NCBI GenBank assembly: GCA_009801015.1
Contig: VHZZ01000312.1
Location: forward strand, 33,952-58,357
DNA length: 24,406 nucleotides
Reading direction: 5' to 3'
Source: Silene noctiflora
Lineage: Eukaryota > Streptophyta > Magnoliopsida > Caryophyllales > Caryophyllaceae
In this document: positions 1 through 11,800 of the stretch, piece after piece
How the letters are laid out: each line of letters starts with the position of its first letter
How positions within the stretch are numbered: position 1 is the stretch's first letter
Notes under the pieces: model-generated
Databases searched by the model: none
What the model saw: only the letters and a program-made list of their open reading frames with translations
What the model was told of the DNA's origin: nothing
Made by a program: the position numbers and the translations under genes

Positions 1-250
1 TTTTTTTTTTTTTTTTTTTTTTTAAACGGATTACTTAATATTACAACTTACAAATGACATAATTATTTAACGGATTTAGCAATTTTGTAATAACAGATTG
101 TCGCAAATTTCTATTTTAATAATTTTCTGCTTTATCGTTTAACTCAACCTCTAATTAACTTGCAAAAACACATTCAATCGCTCACAAAATAATCAAGTTT
201 ATGTAAGACAAGTAAATTATTTGTTGAGGATGATTGTAAAAGCATTTACT

Positions 251-270
251 AGGAACATAATTATGTTCCT
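251..270. repeat. perfect 20-bp palindrome
   Basis: The ten bases aggaacataa are followed directly by their reverse complement ttatgttcct, with no spacer. It lies in AT-rich intergenic DNA with no neighbouring gene. It may be the core of a decayed foldback element or chance. Confidence 0.8.
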
Positions 271-647
271 TTTAGAAATTTACTAGCTTTATAAGCAATT
301 TACTAAGATAAATTTTGATTAAATAAGATATAAATTTAATTTAATAATTCATGCAAGGCAATGTTTCACTTTTTGTAGACAAATTTTAAAAAGTTATGGT
401 CCGAAACTCCCCAACCAAACACACAAAACATTTCATTTGCTCGTGAATATTTTTGCAAATAATATTATTTAAAATTATTTTTTATGGAATTGGAATTTGA
501 TTCAAATATAATATTCTTACTTTTTTAGCTTTATTTTGTGCTAAAATCATTACTTCTTTTATTTAAGGCATGCCCTTGTAATCATTACATCATGCGCACG
601 TGTGCATAGTCTAAGTTAGGAGAGTAGTCAATATTGAGGTAAACAAA

Positions 648-835
648 CCGTCTTGCTTGTAACGGACACTATCCGTTACAAGCTGAAGACGGATAATACC
701 TCTCTCACAATAAGACAAGTGAGAGGGCAAGTGAGAAAGAAATGGAGCATTCTATGAATAGTGTCACTTGCATATTGTGAGAGCAGCAGAACAGCATTAT
801 CCGTATTCAGCTTGTAACGAATAGTAACCGTCGTC
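648..835. mobile_element. foldback MITE-like element
   Basis: The left arm (about 660-698) and the right arm (about 796-833) are inverted repeats of each other with a few mismatches; both carry a cttgtaacg core and a ggataat/attatcc inner edge. A second inverted pair lies inside them: ctctcacaata at 702-712 and its exact complement at 773-783. The left arm is itself a hairpin, with 12-bp perfect arms at 655-666 and 672-683 and outer ccgtctt/aagacgg. It is short and has no coding capacity, so a non-autonomous DNA element fits best. No clear target-site duplication was found, so the family is not assigned. Confidence 0.6.
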
Positions 836-1210
836 ATTGAAAATTTGTGTCAAGTAAAATCACAAATAGTACATGTCAATGAGTGAGACTATATCCAACT
901 ATAAATGGTCTAAAATACATGAAGATAATGCACTTTATTTTTGGGATGACGAGGAAAACCGCAGTTGGGTAAATTTTCAATATATGCAATAATTTGTAAA
1001 CAACGTGTATAAGGTCAACCATCTTTTTACGAAGTGATATGTTCGAAGTTTAAAAGTGATAGCCTCAAAAAAATTGTTTTTGGTGAGGATTGAACCCATG
1101 ATTCTCACTTTATTTGATTATTTATATTTAGTATATCTATAGTCTTTAAGCTGATAAAGACTCGAAAATTATCAGAAGGGATGGTCTTGATTTTAGTAGT
1201 AATAATTCTT

Positions 1211-1212
<2 letters not shown>

Positions 1213-1254
<42 letters not shown>
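1213..1254. repeat. poly-T run of 42 bases
   Basis: An uninterrupted T tract follows ttgg and ends at ccttatc. It could be the poly-A tail of a minus-strand retroposon whose body lies to the right, but no SINE or LINE body was recognised there. It may also be a simple homopolymer expansion, and its exact length is prone to sequencing error. Confidence 0.75.
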
Positions 1255-2289
1255 CCTTATCAAAATGACCTATTTTATCATTTTAGGTATGACAATAGTA
1301 TACGATTTATAAAACCGACAAAAGAAAATAACAAATTTATCATTCAAAGCGTATTCCAACCTCACATATTAAGTCGATTAGATGTTTTCGAAACAAACCA
1401 ACTTAGTAAAATCTACTAATTCCTCTGTTACATTGAATTGTTTACGTTGTTTAAAATACGAGGATAATTTTAAAAAAAACGTTAACAATTCAATAGAACA
1501 TAGGAAAGTATTTAAGAATCACTAATTGCCCACAATGGCCACAAATAGGACTATACAACATCCAGATGTATATGAACATCGTACATCCAATACAAATTTA
1601 ATTGAACTTATATGCAATTTTTTCGAGTTTTTAAAAATTTTGATTTACATTTTAATTTTTTAGGCATTAAATTTAAAATCTTATTAAGTTTATATGTATT
1701 ATTTTTAAGTTTCAATATAGTATTTTGAGTTAATTTTTTTTTATAAAGACGCTCAGATTCTTTTAAAAAATGCTCATAAAATGTACAAGCTCAAATCATT
1801 TTTTATAAAGCTCTAAATCTATAATAACAGATGTATACAACTGATTGTATAGTCGACTAATTGCTAATTGCCTCTTAATGAATCCTTAAAGACACAAACT
1901 TTAAGATTAATGTAAGCATCTAACCACTAAGGCTATGCAAGAGCTCTTAGAGGTTTACAAATTACAATCATTAAATGCATCACTTCTTTGACTATTGCAA
2001 ATTATAGGTCCTACACAAAAGCAACTTGCTAATCAATCACATTAATCAATCTTAAACCCTAATTTTAGAAAATTATGTGTTACACATAATTACCTGAAAA
2101 TAAGGATGAATTCATGGCACATGATAATTTGATGATTCAAATTCAATGCCAACTAAGAACACAACTTGTATCGGAAAAACCGTCTTAATCTCAAAATTGC
2201 TCTGAAATAAATGAACACAACGGGTTTCTGACAAAATCCACGAATAAGCAGACTGTCTATCGACTTGAATCACTTGAATAATCTTAACG

Positions 2290-2778
2290 AACATGTAATT
2301 TTACATACAGTTGTTATTTACAAGCGATGAGAAACTGTCTATCGGCTTCCCAGCCCTAACTTGGCAAGTCTACAAGGGATTTACCACACAGGTGTACATA
2401 ATTAGTAGCCGACAAATTACAGTCTATAAACTCAAGGAAAAATTGCTAAAAATAAAAGAAATCAACATTGAATCTGGAGAAACAGCCGCTGAAACCCCGT
2501 TGTCTTCCAAAGTAGCTCATCCCAATGATTCTTGAAGCATCAAGTTCCGCGGAAAATTACCACCCTCATTTTAGGACGTACCAATAAAGTAACATCTGAT
2601 TTTTAATTGCTACAAGTTAAGCTCAGAGTTCAGGACCATGTCTAAGAATCCCAACGGGATGGGAATCTGCTCACCAGGTAAGGTATTTCGGGAACTCAAG
2701 GAGAAAGAAAATGAAAAATGAAAGGCCAACAACGAGATCTGGTGAGGGTGTTAGAATAACCTTGGCTAGGTAATGTTG
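2290..2778 (-). other. probable 3' UTR of CPSF160
   Basis: In gene orientation this follows the TGA stop directly. It contains several U-rich tracts and a TTGTAAATAACA stretch around 2320-2330 that could serve as plant far-upstream and near-upstream polyadenylation elements. There is no perfect AATAAA on the minus strand in a convincing position, and plants often lack one. The 3' limit is a guess. Short open frames here (for example 2311-2535 on plus and 2112-2294 on minus) match nothing I recognise. Confidence 0.4.
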
Positions 2779-2893
2779 TCACAAAAAGCTGGTCCCAACA
2801 GCAAGGTCATTTATATTTGAAAGTATTTGTGATCTAGTGGTTCCAATCTGCTGGGCTATTTCCAGTTGTTCTTCCAAAGGCAGCATCTCATAA
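2779..2893 (-). CDS. CPSF160: CPSF160 exon 26 and stop (residues 1411-1448)
   Basis: Completes a split histidine codon, then encodes YEMLPLEEQLEIAQQIGTTR, followed by SQILSNINDLAVGTSFL and TGA. The family ends in the same IGT-R--IL--L-DL--GTSFL helix. Acceptor GTTGCAG. The complete C-terminus supports an intact gene. Confidence 0.97.
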
Positions 2894-5800
2894 CTGCAAC
2901 ACGAAACAGCACAAACTAAATTCAGCATGATGAACTACGCCAGAGTAGATTAATTTGCACATTAATAAACGTTGATCAAGGGAATTTCAAAGATGAGTTA
3001 GTCTCTTGTGAAACTGTATCACATACAGAAAATGTGAGAAGTACTAGTAAAGGTCTATTAGATGTGTTAATGAGTAGTATTTAGCTTGTAAAGGAGCGGT
3101 CTCACCAAAAAAAATAAAATGGTGAGAACAAACTCATTTAAGAACTTGTTTTCTAAGATATTTCATGTTCCAACGAAAAGTTTACGTATTTCATTTGTCT
3201 AATCCATCCGAGCAAATATGATATATATTTCCTTTTCCTTTTTAGACATGTTTTGTGTGGCCGAGACTCGAGAGCAGGAGTAAAAGATACAAGGGAAACA
3301 TTGAGTGATGCTTACTGGCAAAGCAGCTCACAGTCGACTATGTTTTCAGGTCCAGGTCGATGTGCCCTGCCATTGGACTGAAACTGTCGAAAAGATCTTG
3401 GGTTTAATCCAGCAAAATGAGGCACAGCATCAACAAGCTTTTTCTGAAGTGATTGTAGTCTCCTAAATGAGAGTTCGTCAAGAGGAGCAACACAACCTAT
3501 GCTTCCATCAAGAGTACCAAATAATAGAGCATATCTGTTGGTTTTGTCAGCGGTTGGAGTAGCATTTGATGAAGCAGGAAGCATTTGTAATCTCAGGAAC
3601 TTTGTCACATGAGCTCCAATATGAAACTCCGCTCTTGAAAGAAGCTTCTGTCCTTTCCAGCTTTCAGACAGCTTTGGTGCATAGTAAAGGATCTATTGGC
3701 ACATGGAAAACAATGAAACAAGCTGAGAGTGGTGCAGTAGAAATGAAAAAAGAAAACAAAAAAACTCGTAGCAAGAACCTATAAAAGAAGCTACACATTT
3801 ATTGTGTAAATCAAATTAAGCATATAATAAGACAATAACAGAACAACATAAAAATGATCCTGACTTTCAACTGAACAAATGAATTCTGATTCATTTTAGC
3901 GATTCTGGATACTATCACTGTTCTGTTGGGTCACAAAGTAAGTCGAACTTAATCATGTTCCCCCCTATTTTCTTAAATATAGACATCGTAAAAGAGAATC
4001 TTGAACTAAATACATAGTAAGCATGTTAAAGTTGGAGTGCTTTTCTCCGACAAAAGACACAATATATGAAGATATAAGACAAATGTCTCCAAGACAGGTA
4101 CTAAAGTGGGCCAAGTGGCCGAACTTAACAAACAAGAAAGCTTTTTTTCACAAAAGGAAGTTGTAATTAGCAGCTATCAAACAATAAAAAAAATTCAAAA
4201 TCAATCCCTGATCGGAAATTTTGGGCTCATTTCTGTGTAAGCATCATGGAAGGTTTTCATCTCGTCAATATTTCTTGCATAAATGTATGATGATAACTAT
4301 CTACATGGAAGCTTGCAGTGGATGGCACTACATCCATTCTTTCACGGAGGCCATGTTAAAATAGCAATTTGTATTTAGTTTACGAAAATGAGTTACAAGG
4401 TTATAAATCTATTTAATAATAACATTTGCACATCTATAAGATAATTTGCTAATCCAAGATGCATCTTTCCATAAGCAATTGAATCTGGAGCAGAAAGATT
4501 ATCGGACATGGTACTGACCTGTAGATTTTTCTGTTCATCAGATACAACAAGACTCAGTGTACTTCCATCAATCAAAAACTCCGTCGAGAAACAATCAAGT
4601 GATCCGAAATCTTTGGCCAGCAAGTTTAGCTGAGCACCTTGTTCCTTCCAGCTAAGAAAATATATACTCTTGTGAATGTCACCAATGAGAATAAAATTTT
4701 TAACCTGTCACGGTTTGAATACATGAATTATTGCTCCCAAGGCATACATAATACTTAGAGAACAAAGAAAAAAGGTAATACTTTAGCATTATGATTTTTT
4801 ACCACGCCACTAGCAATAACAAAACATGGAAAAAGTCTTGGGGGTTGTTTGAATACAACAATAGCAGTCTTAGGAAAGAAAGAGAGGAAAGGAAAGGGGA
4901 GATGGGGAATGGAGCAATGCCATTTTCCTTTCAAATTCTTTCAACTATATTTCCTACTTTGGAAGGATTTTAACTTTTGTTGAATGAGCGAAAATGAATG
5001 CCTCCATTTACGTCCAACCCAACTTGCTAATAAAATATGGAATATTGTAAGTTTCCCTTCAAATTCATTCAATCAAACAAACTGCAAGTTTGCAAATGAC
5101 AACAATAAAAATTTGCCTCAGTTCCTCATAGGCAATCAGTCAAATCAGCTCCTTCTTAGATGGCTATTGAAAATTCAAGTACAATGCATTTCACACGGAA
5201 AGGTAACTCAAACAAGGCTATGCCAAAAATGGCTCACATACAATGTTTAGGCTGACAACATGCAGAGGCGGTGCATCAAAGAAAGCCACGCCAGTCAACT
5301 CTGAGCCAGTCCATTTATGCAAGACAATCTTGGGTCCAGCAGCTATCAACAAATGACCTTGAAGTGAAGCTAAAGCAGATATAGCACCTTTCAATTCCTT
5401 TGAGTAAACCTCAGAAACCTGGCAAACGTGGAAAAAATTACTATGTGCCTCACAATGCAATACGGAAATCTCATTTGAGGTCATGAAATAAAACTGAATA
5501 CTGTAGCAAAGCTGAATTGTAGCACCGTGAGACAACAGTTCAAACCTAACGGATAGAGTAAAAAGAAAGACTCAACATACCAAATTCTGAGGGTTTTCTG
5601 ATCTTCCAAGAGCGTACAAAAGCACACGGCCTCTTGCCGCTACATCCTCGCCTTGTACATAAGCAGTGCCAACAGCTAAAAGCATTTCATTTTCATTGGT
5701 CGTGGTGTTCTGTCAGTGTTCACAGAAGACAATCATATGAGTTGGTGATATAAAGCATAAAATACATCATCAGAGCCTTAATCTCAAAAACATAGGGTTG

Positions 5801-8800
5801 TAGGCCGAATTAGGCTGAGGAAGAGGGGAAACTGTGGACAACAGAGAGAAGGAAAATAGGAAAAGAGAGTATGTAAACAGAAGCACAACCGTCTACATGA
5901 ATACTATATTTGAATTGATAGAATGTGAGTTATTAAGTCTGTGTATCGATTATACGTAGGTGAATACTACTTATAACTAAGACTAATGAAGATAAGAATC
6001 GGCTTAGCAGTCACAAACGACAAGATAACCCAAATAAGATCACTGACCACAAACGACAAGATAACCCAAATAAGATCACTGAACAACCATACGAACTTAC
6101 AAGAAGGGTAACCATCCTGACAGTGAGAGCATTTTCCAAACTTTGCATGGGAATAGTAGCTTTTGTTTGCCAGATAGCACCAGATTTTTCTGGCTCTAAG
6201 ATTCGAATTTCAAATTCGTCTATATTGTAAGCTCCATGTAGCTCATCAGGACTGAGATTGCTATGATCGATCTGATGTCCAGATTCTTGATCAGCCATAG
6301 ATGAAAGAATCTGAGTTAAGGGCTTGGCAACCTACATGAAAGAGCAGTAATTAGTAGGCCGAAGATAAAGTATATATTACATGAGTAACAATATTACGGA
6401 GTATAAAAGAAGGGTACAATTAAAAACTAATTGTTCAAGTACATCAACAAATAACAAAAAAAGAAACAAATAGTAGTCATATTCAGTTTCTAAAAAGAAT
6501 GGCAAAATACATAATTGTACTACTTTGAGCATTTATGACAACTAGAACTACAATGTTCCTCTTCAATAAGAAGCAATATCACATCTATGCTTTTGGTTTA
6601 CGACTTTCAGAAAATGGCTACAAAAGCACATAGGAAGAGAAGAGCAAGCAACCTCAGCCTGCGAGCGCTCACAATGGCAATCCAGAGGAGCAAAAATGCC
6701 ACTGATGTATACTTAAATCTGTCTGAAAACGACAACTTACACAGCATCCTAAGTAGACCGGAAATATGATCACTTTTGAGTCGGTCATTACCTGATCTGG
6801 TCCTATTTGGTGCGTTGTTATAGGACCCTTTTGGGTTGGGTAAGTTTGCATCGTAATTATTAAGGTTTTTTTCATCAGTCAAATTTGATCAGCTCTTTCA
6901 GTTGGATGAATTCAGGTTCGTGACTACTTCCGGCTGCAATTTTCTCCAGATCCCTGATCATCTAATCCAAAGTCTCACTAGTACAGTAGTATTCGCTATA
7001 ATCATGTAAATTTTCACAATGAACTATAATCCAATAATATTTAACTTCTAACTTGTCCCATTTGAAAGAGCAATTATGTGAGCTAAACAAAATCAGAAAT
7101 GGCACAACAGATCATGACATTTGGATCACAAATAAGATATAGAAACATCATAGAACAAATCTACTAGATGACTTACTGTCAGCATATAAATGCACTCTTC
7201 CTGAGAGACAGGTATTAAACTATTTTGCAAATAGAAGCACAATCTGATAAGAGAATAAAAGGTACATAAACAACTGCAACGAATCAACGAATCAGAACCA
7301 GTTGGTTAAGGGGTACTCCTGTGAATGTTACACACAACAATAAAGCCGCGTGTTGAATGTTTGTAAGAGAGACAGAGCAGGATGCTTACTGAGGTAGAAA
7401 CAATAATTGGGTATAAGTTCTTCTCAGCAAAATAGGTGACTTGATGCGGAGTACCCTTCAGTGGCATCTATAAATATTGAATACATTGACAATGAGTCAA
7501 CTTTTACAATAACACGCATCAGATGACAAATAAACAGAACAAAAGCCTACTTTTTGAACGGGCCAGTAATTGTCATAATTCAATCCAGCTGGCAGTTGAC
7601 ATATTTTAAGAAAACCCTGTCACATTAAAGTAAGAAGGTTATCAGCTTAACAGCTTTGTCGGAAAACAATAAGCACAATATGCACAACAGTTGAAGATAC
7701 AACCTGTGAGGTCACATATATGAATCCATGATTGCAATTAATGTTGTGAAGCACGGCGAATGCTACAATGGATCCATCACACAACTGCCACAGAATAAAA
7801 CTTGATCAAATGAGCGAATCGTGCCCAACCTAAGTCAGTCAAATAAAAATAACCTATAAATAGAAACCCCAAAACCAGATCACAGCATCTGCCAGACTAC
7901 AAAAGGAGAAAAAAAAATCATAGCATTAAACATTTCCACGAATGTTAGTTTAATGCAGTTGAGGAAGTGGAGAGCCTATTCAGAGAGGAAGCATAGTGAA
8001 AGCTAAGTAGATAACCTGTGGATGAACACGCAAGCGTTCTCTGAATTCCATGAACCATGCTGGTCTTAACCCAGGAAGAAAAAAGCCCTGACAGCCACCA
8101 ACATTCTTGAAAACGGAAATTTGTGGGATACCTTGCCCAGATTGTTCCTCCCGTGTGTGCATGTCCAAGGGGATACGCAGAAACCTCAAATTCCGCAGCC
8201 TAGAACTTGAGTTGTCAGCTATTATGGAATCTTTAGCACCTTTCCCATCATCGTTTTTAGTATTTTCCTGAAGCTCAAATACAAAGGCTTGGTAGCACAG
8301 AATAGTTCCATCGGTCAATATTCCAAACAGGAAAGGGCGACTGTGCTGCCCAGACCATCTGTGCATTGCCAATTCAGCAACCTGAATGTTCTGTACGTTC
8401 TCTTTTCTTCCTTGACCAACGAGATCTTCAGCATTCTTGAGAGGTTTGAGAGGTTCTCCTCCCATTTCTTTGACAAAGGAATCAACCAGATGGGCCTTTC
8501 CCGAGATGAATTTTTCCACAGAAAAAACGCATTTGAAATTAGGCACATCAAATATTTCAAGAGTGCCATTGTCATAACAAACAACACAGTAGACATCTCC
8601 ATGTGGCAGTCCATCTGCTGCATCAATAGCCTCACCAACTCCAGATGAAAGCCAGGCATCAGTGCTGGCCTTCCGGAGCCATGGTTCAGGACCTCTATCA
8701 TTATAAAGTGTGCACGCAGAAATTGACTTTTTCGAGCCTTCAAATACCGAGGGCACAGATAAGGAAACTTTGGAACTAGAAGGGTCTGCATATAAGATTA

Positions 8801-11800
8801 AAGTAATGACACGTCATTAGTTCATCTTATCTCGTATTGGAGCAGAAAGTTAGAAACAAACATACATAATCCAAATTTAAGGTTCATTTAATGTCGGAGG
8901 ATTCACCAAACAAAAAGCTAATTGACTAACTATACGGCCAAATACTGTTCCCACATGAATTAGTAGGTCTAGACACAATTCTGGCAGTAAGAAGCATGGA
9001 TGAACATAACTAACAGCAAGTCAAGATTTGCCTTTTGTCTTGATTGGGATTCACCCTATAAGGTTGCATTGGTTTACATTTCGCAAATTCATGCACTCAG
9101 ACAGTAATAGGCAATAAACAGAGAGTTCCGGCCTATACTGCTTCATGAACATGTATAGTACACGATACACCCAAGAACACGTCGTTACGTTTTCTTTTCA
9201 ATGAAACATTTTTTTGCGTAAAACATACAGATTATGTCTAAAATAGGCAGCAAGTTGATTATTACCTATATTCATGTACTATGTCATACCTAAGTAAAAA
9301 ATTCTTTAGCCCGAGTGTGAAAATAGAGCAGCAATGCTGCACGCGTAGAACATTCCTTGTCATTTGTAAGACGGAAATTTAGGCATCATATTATATTGAT
9401 AGTTTCCTAATCTGAGGCTAGTCAGGCTACTATCAATTGTAACTTGTATGTACAAAAGATAGTTTAGCTTTACATCAAAATTCACAATACAAACACGAAC
9501 TCAGACATAAATGGCATTAGAATAAGAGGGTTCTTCAGAGAATACAGCAACATAGAATGCTTTATCATACCTCCAACAAGAAGCTGGATACTATTATCGC
9601 TCATCTTGAGTAGAACAAAAGGATCAGCAATTGACACAGCTGACACAACTAAATTCTCAGATGCAGAACCTGATTCTGTGCTGCTAGTTCCAAGAGGTAG
9701 CTCCTGGGTCGAAAATGAACCATCAAGAATTCGAGCACCATTTGCATAAACTTGGATAACACGACGCCTGAACTCCCACAAATAATGAAACATTATTATG
9801 AACAAATACATAACATAACAAATAGGCATGTAACCACAACCAAAGGAACAGCCACGCTGAGAAGTTTGACAAACACCAACTGTATTATTTCCTAAGTGAT
9901 TCTACAAACCAGAGTCCAGAGGTAAAGAACTGCAACTTCATTCATAAAGAGAACAAAGTCAACAAACTGAAGGAATATAGCATAACCCTGAATTACAACA
10001 TTGTCCCAGAACCTTCAGGCTTACACCTAGGGTAAGAAGTTGGAAGTTTGCAGCCATGCCTTTAAGGATCTGCTACGTAGAATAACAATACGACAAGATC
10101 ATACATCTGCCATGACTAAACAGCAAGATGCCAGCCAAAACATTCAAGCTAATATTATAAGGACATAAAAACCCAATTACGTAATTGACTACACAAATGT
10201 TGAAGTACAGTTAATGGTTAACTGTTCAGGAATAGTCACCTTCCAAATAGATTCCCAGCGGCAATTGTACTCCCTTGCACATAATATTCAACACTTTCAG
10301 TGACTTCGCCGAGCATTTCAGCTGTCTCAAGGACCTAAACGCCAGGAAAAATATGTTCAAAATAGATCAATGCCCCCACATCATCAGAAACCACTTTCCT
10401 CGATACAAAAGGAAACCATATTTTGTAGAGAGAATACTAATTAAAGAAAATTCATAAATCCCACATTTTCTATACAACTTTTTCAAAACTCCCACATTTT
10501 CCGAAAATTTCTTCCAGAACTCCCATCAAAACCCCATTTTTGCCAAAATAAAGGACTTTTTTGTTAATACCAATCATAAAGGACTTTTTTGTTGATAACT
10601 TTTGGTAGAAGGGAAAGTTATTTCAGGAATGATATACTCTAAAATAAAGACACTTATTTTCACTAAAACGGCCTTCTGATGTGAATTTTAAAAAGAAATG
10701 TCCAGAAAGGAAAGAGTTTTGAAGACAGATTGGTGCGACTTTTGAAAGGTGGTTTAGTATATTAAGGTTAGAGGAACCAAGATGAAGGCCCCCAATGTAC
10801 AAAATATTGCACAAGAGAAATTATATTCCCTCTGTTTCTATTATATACAGTTTCCATGTTCAAGGTAAGCCTTGAACTTTGGGTCTTACAAGCAACTACT
10901 GTGAGAAAATTATAAAACATGCGGCATTAAATTCATACAGTAACAAACAATACTTTCATCAGAAGCAAAAAGTAGACATTACATTACCATTGTTCGCGCC
11001 TCTAAACTTATGATCAAATAAGCATGATATTCATCTTCCTCCGCTGCTATTCTGGATGCACCAGAACTATGATTGCGGGAACTCTTGTGATAGACAGTCC
11101 AAATTCCTTTAACCCCAGGTAATTCGACCTAATCCACAAGGGAAACCACAGTAAAGTGAATACCATTAAAAAAAACTGAACGTTGAGACACCATACAGAT
11201 GAAACTATCGTTCCAAGATGGCCAAAGTACAACAAAAGCCATGAAGGCACATTATCCAACACACCTCAGTGATCACATCTGGCCGTACGGAGCGCTGAAG
11301 AGCACATAGAGCACCATGTTTCCCATGTCCAGAACAGCAGACCTGAAAATCATACATTAAGTAGGAAGTATATATTATTTGTAAAATCTTCGACCCTGAA
11401 TGATAGATAAATCATTTGCACAGGAAGCTATCTTGGAGAAAAAACCATCATAACTCCAGACAAACCAAACCATGCACACAGATACCCGTGCTGGTGCGGA
11501 AACACAAAAAGGTGAAAATCAAGCACTGTTCCGCAATCACTAAACTAAAACTAAACTTACCAATTCATAGTTACTTTGTTTGGTAATTCCAGTAGCACTC
11601 GCGTTTGCATTGATCCGTAAACCATATGCGAAATCTTTCAAAGGACCAACATTTATCAAAGAATCCCTAGCAGCAAACGAGAAAGACTTCTGCAAACAAT
11701 TATGAGGTTAGCAAAAAGCTGCACTGCTTTAGAAAAGGTGTCGCATGTCTGTGTTTTACAGCTTTATTGACAGAAAATCGCGTGCATACTGTCAGTTTTA

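Larger units (their letters stand above)
1..2290. other. AT-rich intergenic region, no gene seen
   Basis: No open reading frame with recognisable protein similarity is present on either strand. The region opens with a run of 23 T at the window edge. It contains a perfect 20-bp palindrome (251-270), a foldback MITE-like element (648-835), a 42-T run (1213-1254) and a short hairpin with 10-bp arms at 2071-2091. It lies beyond the 3' end of the CPSF160 gene. The rest looks like decayed intergenic DNA. Confidence 0.7.

Noticed and set aside
1081..1110. Minus-strand gggttcaatcc as a tRNA or SINE B-box
   Set aside because: No T-stem pairing and no convincing A-box at the right distance.
2112..2535. 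Short open frames beyond the CPSF160 stop as a neighbouring gene
   Set aside because: Short, without recognised domains, and better explained as 3' UTR and intergenic DNA.
6587..6882. Small open frames in intron 20 as an alternative exon or nested gene
   Set aside because: No similarity to CPSF160 or other proteins I recognise; the flanking exons already join in phase without loss of family sequence.
8289..8791. Open frames of 119 (plus) and 158 (minus) codons over exon 17
   Set aside because: Shadows of the 256-codon CPSF160 exon; neither resembles a known protein.
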